64,000 bases of DNA, taken from the NCBI RefSeq assembly GCF_905475345.1, contig NC_066587.1, positions 4,208,070 through 4,272,069 of the forward strand, read 5' to 3'. The notes under the pieces are model-generated. The model saw nothing but the letters and a program-made list of their open reading frames with translations. It was not told the DNA's origin and searched no databases. Below, piece after piece: positions 25,401 to 36,600 of this stretch. Both the position numbers and the translations under genes were made by a program. Position 1 is the first letter of the stretch, and each line of letters opens with the position of its first letter. This DNA is from Vespula vulgaris (lineage: Eukaryota; Arthropoda; Insecta; Hymenoptera; Vespidae).

Positions 25401-28154
25401 AATAAAAAGATTAAAAAAAGTTATATCGTATCTTGTTTTATAAGATACGGTTTCTAATTTTGTCATTGGATTCGTAGGCTACTCAGATAGACAATCCTGA
25501 TAGGTATGCATTGGCGACTATCGTTGTATCTCGAGAGGATGCTTTAGGTCCTACTGCAGGTAAATAATTACCATAATGAGTTTGTCATACTGTTAATCGT
25601 GACTGTGAATAATTTGAATTTCGAAGGTAATTACGCTTGACGTATTACGTATATAATCATCATACATTTTCTTTAAATTATTAAAAATAATTGACTTGAT
25701 CATTGACACAATACGTTGCAATTAGGTGGTCGAGTACCTACGAAGTTTACGCTAAAAGATTATCAAGTAAAAATTCCGGAGAATACACCGCCTGGTAGCG
25801 TTATTCTAACTATGAGCGTCAATAGAGCTGATTCTGTAAGTATTCAGTATAATGCAATGTATTTTGTTTAAATATGTATTTTGGTTTAAAAGAAGATTGT
25901 TGTCAATGTTTTAGATATTAAGATTTTGGCTTGTTGGAGCGGTTGAAGATTTGGAAAGGTTCTCCGTAACTCCTTCTGGTGAATTAATTTTGAAGGGTAC
26001 TCTTGATTATGAGAAAAGGACTCAACATAGTTTTCTAGTACAAGTTACTGACGGTTACTTTGTACGTTTATCTCAACTTCTTTTAACAATATTTTTATTA
26101 CCGATACTTATTTTAATTATTTGATGTAGAACGATACGTCCAGAGTCAACGTATCGGTTGAGGATGTGAACGAATGGGAACCACGATTTCGACATCCCAG
26201 ATATGAATTCCATGCGCGTTCTTTGAAAGAAGGATCTATTGTCGGTAAGTTGTATTCACAGTTCACAATGTACACTTTTATAAGTCAGTGGTTTTTGTAT
26301 TTTATGTATTTATTTCGGAAAGAATATCGACTGCATATGAATTTTTAGGAAGATTGGAAGCCGCGGATGGCGACAGAGACGATATGATTCGATTGTCTTT
26401 AAGAGGTCCAGATGCAAGGTACCTCGTTTTTAAATTATATTTATTTATATATAAGATTTGATAAAATAACATATGAAATTTTAGGTCATTCGAAATACAT
26501 GACAATGGTGAGTTGATTTTAAGATCTGTAAATACCATAAATGGTTCAATGGCTCGTCTGGTAGCAGTTGTTTCGGATTCAGGACGTCCTCCAAGGTACG
26601 TATTTAATGTAGATTTAAAATAGCTTTCTGAGAAATAATCATTTCACGCATGATAAACATTTTCATTTTAGATCGAGCATGGTACCTGTAATAGTTCATA
26701 TACCGAACGGTGCCTCATTACCCGTAGCAGCAAGGGCTGCACCCGCTTGGTTGGGAAGCAGTGTTCTTTTAGTAGCAGTTTTTGGAGCTGTTTTAGGACT
26801 GCTTGGAGTCGTCATACTTATTCTTATTCTTTACATATATAAGCAGTAAGTTAATTAGAAATATAGGAAGTATATAGAAAAAGGAAATATTATCATGGAT
26901 AGGCTGATAATAAAATTGTAAAAATGCTTCGCAGCAAAGGGACCAAAAGTGGTGGATCTGTAAGTTCCGTTGGAACCGGATATCGCGAGAAATCGCCGGT
27001 GCCATCAGCTTTGAGTCCAACGCCACAAGTATTAGGAGCCAGTGCTCTTCAGGATACTTCAGAGAATAGCTACAGGAAGCGTTCTACTACGAACGAGAGT
27101 GGAAGTAACGTTAACGAGACCGTCACCGATCTCGACGCACCTGGTTTCGGAGAATTGAACGAACGAGCCTACGCCGCCACGATCAAAAGTATGTTCCCGT
27201 CACGAGTAATTCATGACGGTACGATGCGCTCTTCGCACCGTTTCGAACGGCGATTCGTACGAGCTAGCTCAAGTATGTCCGGAAGAAGCCACGTTACGAG
27301 TCTCAATCCTTTCTTCTCGACGATCGATGAAAATCGGCTTAGATATTATTGGCTTTGATTCGTGTTATACATTTATCTTCCATTAATCACATATCGAACG
27401 ATGTCGGCCAAGACGAGGAAACTTTTAGCGATAAAGTCTAGGAAAGGATAAGTAGAAATTCGAATTGAAATTGTTCATAGTAAAAACACTTTTTCCTTTT
27501 GTTATATTGATCATCGATAAATTTGTATAATACAATATAATGATATGTAAGATACTGATTATATTCATTCGATGTCGTATTTTAACAAAAATCGATTGAA
27601 TGTAAAAGAAAGAAGGGTTGAGTGCACTGGGAACTTCATTAGTTCACTACTAAATATTATTGGGTACAGGTGTCGCGTCGGCTAGACAGCTACCTCTCTA
27701 TGCTAGGCATAAGATCGCTCCAGCCCCGAATCCACCTGCCTTATCAGCAACTTCAAACATTCCAAATATCGGCGGTCTTGTTCAAAACATGAACGACTTG
27801 AGTGCAAGAAGCAATCTCGACGCAACTTCCCACGATTCGTCTACTTGCTCCGGTGACCCACCGGACTCTCTGATGACTGTCTGGCCAGTAGGATCAATGT
27901 CTCCGAGAGTTAAAAAACTTTCCTGGGACGACGACGATAGGGTAAGTTTCAATATTTTCTTAGTATAGTACTTAGATAGATGATCGAAATTACTCGAAAT
28001 GATAAAATTTATAGATCACGTAGTTATTATTAGACGAAACTGAATACATACTATTGTATTGCAGACTGTGGAAAGTATCGATGTAAGAGCAGAAACCAGG
28101 CCAGGAAGCACTAAAACTGAAACCGAACGTCTAAATCTTACCGTTTATTTTTAA
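22484..28154 (+). CDS. Compact five-repeat cadherin (Cad99C/PCDH15-like)
   Basis: A single-pass adhesion receptor of 800 residues read from 17 exons: 22484-22550, 23917-24203, 24283-24375, 24573-24680, 24759-24860, 24937-25062, 25147-25341, 25478-25559, 25726-25835, 25915-26061, 26130-26244, 26349-26418, 26485-26595, 26672-26845, 26935-27188, 27670-27941 and 28065-28154. All junction phases agree. Residues 1-22 form a signal peptide (MGTSLQKILPLLSC...). Five cadherin repeats follow (about 26-137, 138-242, 243-350, 356-462, 463-550) with calcium-linker motifs DANDNAPQF and DADDQNP after repeats 1 and 2. Repeats 3-5 have degenerate linkers. A membrane helix spans about 567-592, then a cytoplasmic tail of about 205 residues ends LTVYF, a possible class II PDZ ligand. 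Repeats 1-2 recall Cad99C/protocadherin-15, but those proteins have about eleven repeats, so the exact subfamily is unassigned. Confidence 0.85.
22551..23916 (+). other. First coding intron of the cadherin gene
   Basis: Separates the signal-peptide exon (ends phase 1 at GTGAGT) from the first repeat exon (acceptor GAGTAG). No other exon is recognised inside; the minus-strand frame at 22669-22983 has no domain. Confidence 0.65.
27189..27669 (+). other. Cadherin tail intron with an open frame read-through
   Basis: The upstream tail exon stays open through its GTATGT donor for 56 further codons, to a TGA at 27356-27358. The spliced form (phase 1 to the acceptor at 27668-27669) is preferred because it joins two tail exons in frame. 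The read-through would give a shorter alternative C-terminus. Confidence 0.5.
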
Positions 28155-29509
28155 AATTGAATTCGAAGTACGATATTGCTTTTTCTACGTTTCGCATTAA
28201 AAAGAATGTATTTCATTGTTAATATTATTATAATTTATTTGAATAGGAAAAACGTATTTTTTTCTTCGGACAGCGAAAGACAATATTATTATATCATAGT
28301 CGAAGATATTGATTCTAGTTCGAATAAACGGAATTATATTAATGAAATTAATATTGAATAAATTGTAATCAATATCTTTGATCAATAATAACAATTCATC
28401 TTACATCATTGTACGATCGCATATCGCTTTATCTAAACTCTCGTTCATCCATATGATTAGATACTAAAGCGTACATGTGAACGCAAATGCTTTTCAACTC
28501 TACGTAATCGAGAGCATCGAGGTCAGTAGGTCGATCTTTGCGGACGATCACTTATTCAAGAGGTAGACCTGGATTTTGCGATATCATGATCGAGCCGAAA
28601 TAAAGGGACCACCATTCCGTAGTTCTCAAAAATCTCGGGTATTACGGATATATATGTATATGTATGTGTATATGTATATGCATATATATATATATATATG
28701 TATGTATATTTCTTATTATAAGTGAAGTTAAAAAAATATTTGTAAATATGAAGTAAATATTTCTAGGTAGGAAGTGTCGAGTTACCAATGATCATTAATC
28801 TTCGTTTGAGATTCTTTGGTACATCGCAAAGATCTATTTAACGTATAAGTTTGAAGATATAAATGAAAGATTATGTCATTAAATATCGTTGTTATAGTCT
28901 TTCGAAAAATGATAATAAACTTTGAAGAGTTACATATATATATATATATTTAATGTTCATTATAACGCTTAATTGATTTCTTTCATTCTCCTTGAGAGTA
29001 TCTTTTCTCATAGGAGCAATCGTCGTATAGAATAACATTATAAACGAACTTGTAAAAGAAAGTGACTTGTTTTTCGAGGAGGGGAGAAAGTGACCCAGAG
29101 AAGTCTTCGGCTGATCATCCTTTCGGATCGTTTATCGTCAGTCGTACGTTAAACATTCACGCGTAGAGAACACAGTGTTCGTATTTTGAATGAAATAATG
29201 CGGAAGTATTAATCTTCTTATTCGAGAGAACAACTTTCCGATAAAATTACAAGTTTTGTAAGTTGTGTACATATAAATTATAATCTTGTAAATTATAAAA
29301 ATCTACTAGAATATTTATTTTATTTATCATCACTATGCTTTCAAGGTATGCGACGGAGATACGCGGAGAAAGCGGGAAATTCCAGAGTCATTGACAGCAT
29401 CTAAAGGTATGATTAAATATGACGTAGTACGTTTATTTTCTATTTATAGAAATATGAATAAAAATTTTTTTTTATAATAAATTTATTCTTATCAAATTGC
29501 AGTACAATC
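28155..29509 (+). other. Cadherin 3' flank and lectin leader
   Basis: No coding gene is recognised. AT-rich with a TA/TGTA simple repeat at about 28647-28710. A candidate untranslated lectin exon ends near 29406 (donor GTATGA), with an acceptor TTGCAG at 29497-29502, eight bases before the lectin ATG. Confidence 0.45.
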
Positions 29510-30722
29510 ATGAGCCAAACGAAATATTTACGAACATTTTTATCAATTTTATTGATGTCATCGGCAGTAATCATCATCGAAATTTCGGGTACATTACCAA
29601 AGAGGAAATTTATTTTCCTTCGATAATTTACCTCACTATAAGAGATTAAGGAATGGTACAAAATAATTTATTACAATTAATTATTACGAGTTTGTGTTAA
29701 TTTTGTATTTTGTGCAATTATTATTAGCCGAGTCTTCTTTTACGACATCAACAAACGAGACGAATGTACTTGAAAGTCGTAGAATAGGACCTTGGAGCGA
29801 AATTTTAGAAGATTGGATTGTCACTACCGCGAATTCTGGCATGTCAAGAATATCGAAGGTAATGAAATTAGATGACAAAGTATTAACAGTATCGACCAAG
29901 GGAACACAGAATAAGAGAGACGTTTCTGAAACAGACATTTATTTACTCGGTAAAGATAATAATCTTATAAGGACATTTTCTTTAGATCATTTTACAGAAG
30001 CTCTTGTTAATACTTTTGTTTTCAGGTGCGATCGAGAAACTTGTATATAGAGTGGATTACGTAGAAAAACGTCTTAGAAGAGCCGAAGAACTTTTGTATT
30101 ATGTTATTTCTGGATCTACCGCTAACAAAGGTAAATAAGTTAGTTCTGTCTTTAATAAAAAATTTTTTTTACATTTTTGTTGCTGATCAAAATCTTACAG
30201 ATTCCTGTCCATCGAACTACACGAGCATCGGTCAGTATTGCTATTATTTTAGTGATCGTGAATACGATTGGAAGTCATCCGCTAGTCTTTGCCGAGGTAT
30301 GGGAGGACATTTGGTCGAATTCGAAACCATTGTTGAAAATCAGGATGTAATTTCGTATCTTCAAGGAAATACGAAGCTCAAAGGCAAAAACTTTTGGACA
30401 GGTGGTTTGAATCCTGGTCTTTTATGGATCTGGGCCGGAAGTGCCAGACCTATTCATAATGATACGAAACAGGCTGTCGTTGGGAACGGCAGGTTATTAA
30501 CAATCATAATTTTTTATTTTTTACCCTGTTCAATTTCTTGTCTTTCAATGTAAATATTTTAGGTGTCTAAAATTGTTCTACGATCTATCTTCGAAGATTT
30601 ATTCTTACAAGGGTGAGGAATGTGCGTCAAGGCAGAAATTCATTTGCGAATTAACCACAGACGATGAGTCAGCGAATAAAATCGAGAGAACAGTACGGAT
30701 GTTATCCGATACAATTAGCTGA
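29510..30722 (+). CDS. Secreted C-type lectin-domain protein
   Basis: Five exons (29510-29588, 29728-29949, 30026-30130, 30201-30492, 30563-30722) join in phase to 285 residues. Residues 1-27 form a signal peptide with a hydrophobic core (LSILLMSSAVIII). Residues 28-135 are a linker with a short helical, charged stretch (VDYVEKRLRRAEELLYYV). The C-type lectin domain spans about 138-261: SCPSNYTSIGQYCYYF, the WTGG core with LLWIWAGSARPI, and FICEL at the end. Six Cys fit the long-form disulphide pattern. The Ca/sugar motifs usual for active lectins (EPN or QPD, and WND) are not apparent: the segment before the penultimate Cys reads YSYKGEEC. Insect C-type lectins often act in immunity or as matrix proteins, but this one cannot be assigned a ligand. 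One donor is atypical (GTTATT after exon 4). Confidence 0.88.
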
Positions 30723-31401
30723 GTTCAAGGATTTTTGTAGGATTGTTTAATTATTTACAATACACGTCATGTTCGTTTTCCGAGAATTTTTTTTTTATAT
30801 ATCGCGTGTGGTGTAATCAGTCTCTTCGATCAATATAAACTATCGTTACGAGCGCAGTTGAACTCGTAGCTCGAGACTGTTTCATGCACCAAGTTGTTAA
30901 TAACATTTTATTCATTTAATTTGGATACCCTGAAAGATATTGACATTGTCGAATTTAACTTTCAAGGCTCCTAAGTTGTTAACAATTTTTTAGGTCTCCA
31001 TTAAAATAAATCAATTATACACCAATATATATATTTTCTCACTTTTTAATTTTTCATGCAATTGATGAAGTGAAAAATACATTACTCAAAGTTGATTATA
31101 CTCGCAAATATTCACAAACATGTATATACCGGCCATTAGATATTAAATTTTAAATATATCGCCTCCGCCCCTTGTGCGTAAATCCGCTACTATACATACG
31201 AACATAATAATAGTTATATGTATATATATATAATTATTATTTAATAAGAAATATGTATTTTTATATGGATTTTTTCTTTTTGGAAGAATACTTTAAAAAA
31301 TTATTAAACTACTAATACTTGATTTAAAAAATATAAGAGGTAAGATTAAAGGAACCGTTTCGTTAGAATCATCATCTCTATATACGATTATGAAGAACAC
31401 A
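30723..31401. other. Convergent intergenic gap between the lectin and nicotinamidase genes
   Basis: Contains the two 3' untranslated regions in opposite orientation. AT-rich; no coding or RNA gene recognised. Confidence 0.6.
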
Positions 31402-33436
31402 TTAGTCCGCTAATGCATTTTTGTTATCAATGGGAATTGAAGGTTTTACAAAGTGTTTTTTCGCAGCTTGATGATCAAGAATCAAACTTCGCTTTTCTTC
31501 GTTCACAAGAGAAAAAACATGATTACTATTCGTCACCAAACCACCGTTTTCTATGATCAATTTTTTCGCTTCTTCTGTATTGTTTTTATCGATACCACGG
31601 CAGCTATCCTCGATCATAATTACATTATAGCCCAAACTCAATCCATCGAGACATGTTGCTTTCACGCAAACGTCCGTGGCCAATCCACAAATGTACAAAT
31701 CTGTGGCTTTGATTTTCAATAAAATCGTCTCCAGTTTCGAATTCGTCTTCACGTTTTCTTTTGTGAAAACCGAGTAAGCATCACTATCTGGATTTTGACC
31801 CTTGTATATCTTAAATAGAATATAATGTAAATATAGCGAGAATAACAATAGATGTTTTCGAGAGTAAAATAATATTAATGGAAATTTTATTGCACATACC
31901 TGTATAGAGTCTGGTGATATATACAGATCACTATTTAATTTTGCACCCCACGAATTCATTACGCAATGTCTTGGCCAAAGTGTTTGTTCCAACCGTGGTT
32001 TTAAAAAAGTAACAGTATCAAATGGTTTAGCTAGTTCTTTTGTAATCTACGAATAAAAAGAACTATTGTTTTGACGTAGATAATAGATGTATGTAATTGT
32101 TACATAATAATGACGAATCTGGACAGCGTTACGTCATATTAATTAAAGTTACGTTAGTATAATTAGAGTTACGTCAATACGGGGACCTATTATAAATGTT
32201 AGAATTTGAAATATACATACTTTAGATGACGGATGCAGTTTTCGTTCAGCAAGATTGTCGTAAAAACTAATATGATTTTTAGGATGCCAATCGAACGAAT
32301 AAATAACTTGATCCCAATGAACTTTTTTCAACAAACGATTAATCGGTTTTATTACTTCATAACCCGTACGATTAGGTAATGCTAAATTTCCATCAATAAA
32401 GTCGTTTTGTACATCGACTACTATTAATACATTTACAGGTTTTTTTTGTATCCATTTTGTAAAGCATCTATCGAAAGTAAAACGATTACATAAGCGTAAC
32501 AGTTATATATATATGTATATTATATAATACGGTTCAATGAGAAATCATTTTGTATAATCCTCCGGAAAAATTATTTTTTACATCTTTTGTTTTCTTTCTT
32601 TTCTTTTTTAACAAATTTGAAATTGTTAATATTCCGCGCCAAATTTGTTATTAATTACGCGTCAAAATTTGAATATGCTTAGTGAATAATTCTTTAATAT
32701 TATCATTTTAACATCTCATTATCAATTTTTCTACACATATATATTCACATATGAATAATATTATTGATTAACAAGACTACCGTGAAAGAAAATTAAATAA
32801 AACACGAAAAAGATTAAATCATTTCGGTATGCCAGTAGTATCGTTCGCTGAGTCAGAACATGAGTGGACACATGAGCGGACACATAAGCGTGGATCAACC
32901 GTATATTTAAACATTAATAGAGTATAAAATTTAATACCTTGTCATGTCATGCTAATTATTGATTTCTTACTCAATTTTAATTCAAAATTATAAGTCAATG
33001 TAAAATTTTTCGTCATCGGTAGTATACATTGAATATGTAAAAAGATTATAGTTACCGGTGGAATAACGAGCATACGATAATAGTGATTATAGTCATTATT
33101 GATAATAAAAAGGCTTTAACTTTTAAAAGTATAAAATGAAATATAATATATCGAAAATGGATTTTAAAAAATAACATAAACATACTTCCAACGATTATAT
33201 CGCATAAAATAAATTTTACGATACCTTTTCCATTTTGATTCTTTTAATCCCTCATCATTTAAGCTAAATATTTTAAAAATTTCTTTAACCCTCCATTCAT
33301 TTTTATTCACTTCTTCTTCACCGTAAAATTTCTCGCATAGAAGAAAAAATTCTTTTTCATCGAGCACACCGTCTTTGTTTACATCGAAAGTTTTGAAAAT
33401 ATTATCGGCTGATTTCCAATCTATTTCGTTTATCAT
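31402..33436 (-). CDS. Naam: Nicotinamidase with N-terminal EF-hand
   Basis: Nicotinamidase hydrolyses nicotinamide to nicotinic acid and ammonia, feeding NAD+ salvage; vertebrates lack it, insects keep it. Four minus-strand exons: 33436-33186, 32467-32221, 32046-31900 and 31809-31402, giving 350 residues. An EF-hand loop DVNKDGVLDEKE lies at 18-29 with all calcium-ligand positions acceptable. The isochorismatase-like domain starts near 94. By analogy with yeast Pnc1, the catalytic triad is Asp102 (VVDVQND), Lys218 (IYKGQNPDSDAYS) and Cys263 (LATDVCVKAT), and metal ligands are Asp143 and His145 (FDWHP) and His193 (WPRHC). All key residues are present, so the enzyme should be active. The last intron (31810-31899) is 90 nt, phase 0 and free of stops. 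HDDC2 lies upstream on the same strand. Confidence 0.93.
32468..33185 (-). other. First intron of nicotinamidase
   Basis: A 718-nt AT-rich intron that separates the EF-hand exon from the catalytic domain exons. Nothing else recognised inside. Confidence 0.75.
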
Positions 33437-34785
33437 ATTGATTAACTCTATAGATCGTATAAATATTGCGAAACAATAATTGCTTTGTAGATTTGAATTA
33501 AGTATGGTAGAAAGATAGGAAAAATAAATTATGTGACACAGTACGAAACGATGTGTTTGCGAACGCTTTCATCAAAGCAACTGACGCGAGTTACCTTGAG
33601 CACGCCCTTAAATACTAATCCGTAGTCTCAACCTGTAATATTTATTCAATCTGTTTTATATTGATAAAAATGCTATATAAGTGTTAATATTGATAACGTA
33701 GTTAATTTAAAAAATTTTATGTTGATGATTATTAAATTATGAAAAGGATTCGTCATTTCATACGATAGTTTCTAGTATAAAAAATCAATATTTTTTGGAC
33801 ATTTAACCAGCGACTTCTATCGTCTTTCGCGCGAAACTTTTTCCTTTTATGAATAGAGATTTTTTTCTTCATAAATATTTATTAAAGGTTATGATAAGGA
33901 GGTAATTAATAATTCGTGTCTATGATAATTAATAATTTAATAATCGTAACGAGAAATATGAATTTATTTATGAAATATGTTAGTCTGTAATTCTTTTATT
34001 AGGTACACGTATGTGATTCTAGTATACAACATATGTTAAGTAACATGAATAAATATCAAATTTTTAAATTATAATTAGATCCACATACATGACTATGCTT
34101 CATTCATTTCTGTTTCTGTATCCATTAGGATAAAATATTTAAATATTGAAACTTAAATACTATATCTTGATACGCTCAGTGACAATTGTATATTAATTGA
34201 AATATTTCTTGCATATATATAACTTATGTACAAATATATACTTTACTTGTCACTGCATTAAGGCATAACTTTATAATACTATTTCCTTGTTTCATTTTTT
34301 TAATGGTTTATCAAATGATAAATGGAACTTTACACGTATATAGTATACAAATTATTTCACCTAGTTGTCGCGTATTAACAGCAATGTATATGTAATCACA
34401 AAGCAACATGTGCTTAAGTCAAAAGTTAAAATAATTAACATCACTATAACTGTTATTTTTATAAATAAAACAATCCTTTTTTATCAAATTACAATTCTTA
34501 CATCTTTGGTTAAACATTAACGTTTAATATTTAAATAACACAATAACAGACTGTTATTTTTATTTTTGCTCTTTAATCTTTACTACGTTTTTTCGTTTAT
34601 GCTTTTAGTAAGTGAAATATTTTAAGTAACTGGACATAATAATAGTTACGTTTATTGTTACGTAATATTTGTCTAAATTAGTAAAATGTACAGTTTCTAA
34701 ACGAATAAAACTGTAGAACAAAATCTTACCTGATATATTAAAATCTATATGTTTAAAAATTAAATTCATATTTTAATCTATGTTG
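33437..34785 (-). other. Intergenic gap between HDDC2 and nicotinamidase
   Basis: AT-rich sequence holding the HDDC2 3' region and the nicotinamidase promoter (both genes on the minus strand). No coding or RNA gene is recognised. Confidence 0.55.
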
Positions 34786-35872
34786 TCATTCTGTTTTACT
34801 TAAATTAGAAAATAAAATACTTCTTTTACTGCTAATTTCATCTGCAATTTTGTTGATGAATGGATGTTTAATTTTACCTACTGATGATGAAAAAAACTCC
34901 TCTAATTTACCCGGGATATTATCACGTTTCTCGTATTCATATGCTTGCATAATTAAATCTAGTCTGTCCAAATCTTTTACATATTGAGCTTCTGGAGACT
35001 CTTGTTTTTCATATTCCTATATATAAAAAAATAAAAGATATATATAATTATATAAAAACATAAATCAATATTTTTATACTATTATTAGAGATTTATATTA
35101 TTAATAGAGATCTTTTAAAATATATCGGATAAATGAGATGTAAAAACATATCAGCTTACACGAAATATTTGTAATATAGTTGGACCTTTATCGCCTAAAA
35201 GTTGACAGATTTCTTCCATTGCGGCATCTTCTCGTCTATGTTTTTCCTCAGGAGAAACACCACAAAAGGGTGTTATATCTCCAACAATACATTCAGCTAA
35301 ATCATGAATTAGAGTCATTTGCATAATTCTAAAAATAATATTACAACCATACTTTCTATTAGTCAATCTTCCAAATAGATATTAAATGTAGGATGCTAAA
35401 ACAGGGCATAATGCTAGTTTTGGAAAAAAAGAAATTCATTTCTTACTTGTTTTTATCTAAATTATCTTCACTATCTGCTAATAAAGAAAGAATAGCCATC
35501 CTGTACATATGTCCTGCTATTGTTTCAGGATCAGGAATTTTTCTTAATACCCATCCAGTTCTTTTCATGTGCTGAAAAGGTAAAAAAAGAAAAGCTAATT
35601 AAAATTATTAAAAACTAATCTACTATTACATAATAACATTATTAGATATTAATATTACATAATAAAATTATAATGTGAGAAAATATATCGTTTTGATTTG
35701 TATAGACAACTCAAACAAGGACATTTATCTACAGTAAACATGTGATAAAAGCTTAGTGTCTACATATTTTAATTGGCATATATACATTTAATTAATTTTA
35801 ATTATTACTGATTATTACCTTCAGACGTCCAACTAATTCCATAAATTCATGAATTTTTTTCACATCCATCAT
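34786..35872 (-). CDS. HDDC2: 5'-deoxynucleotidase HDDC2 (HD domain)
   Basis: HDDC2 (bacterial YfbR relative) is a metal-dependent phosphohydrolase that removes phosphate from deoxynucleoside 5'-monophosphates. Four minus-strand exons: 35872-35819, 35571-35447, 35328-35160 and 35016-34786, with matching phases, give 192 residues (human about 204). The HD fold is clear: His39 (AGHMYRMA), His68-Asp69 (LIHDLAECIVGD) with Glu72 and Asp77, and a distal Asp near 133 (VKDLDRLD), which together are the expected metal and catalytic ligands. EEKHRREDAAM is a strongly conserved family segment. Two ATGs are adjacent at the start; the first is used here. No targeting signal is seen. Confidence 0.94.
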
Positions 35873-36510
35873 TAATAATTTGCCTTTGTACACTCCAAAG
35901 TCTAATAGCTCCACTTTCGAATAAATAGGAATGTCACTAATGTATAATATACCAAGATAGTGAAACGGTTGCTCTACATCCGTACTTCTAGGAAATGGTT
36001 TTTCTCATCAATGATTGGTCAATTTTTAACATACGGAAATGGTACTATCTAATCAATATTGATAATTTATTTATAATAATTGTTTCATTATAAAACAGTT
36101 TTTTATGTTGTTATATTGTTATATTAATTTTTATATTGATACATGATTCGTATAATTTTATATTAAAATAAAAATTATTTTTATATTAAAATTAACAATA
36201 ATTACACTAGTTAAATTTCATTGTTTGTTAACATATATATATATATATATATAGATTTTATTTCGTGTGCCCCTCCTTTCTTTCATCTTTCAATCATTTG
36301 TTCAATTTGATCAAATACGCTATGTTATGCGCGTACGGGATTGGTCGACTTAATTGTTAAATAACTCAGTGAATAATAATCGGAGAGAAAAGTAACAGAG
36401 AAACTTTCGTCTTAAAATGGTATCCTCTTTCATCTCCTCAAAGATCAATTAATGATTTTAGGATTCTGTATATGTGTATTTGGGACACCTACATAGAATG
36501 CGTTTCCATA

Positions 36511-36561
36511 CAGAGAGAAAGAGAGATAGAGACATAGATAGAGAGAGAGAGAGAGATAGAT

Positions 36562-36592
<31 letters not shown>

Positions 36593-36600
36593 AGGAGCAG
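36511..36600 (+). repeat. (GA)n microsatellite
   Basis: Purine-rich GA/GATA array with interruptions. The apparent minus-strand Leu/Ser reading frames here are translations of the repeat. Confidence 0.9.
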
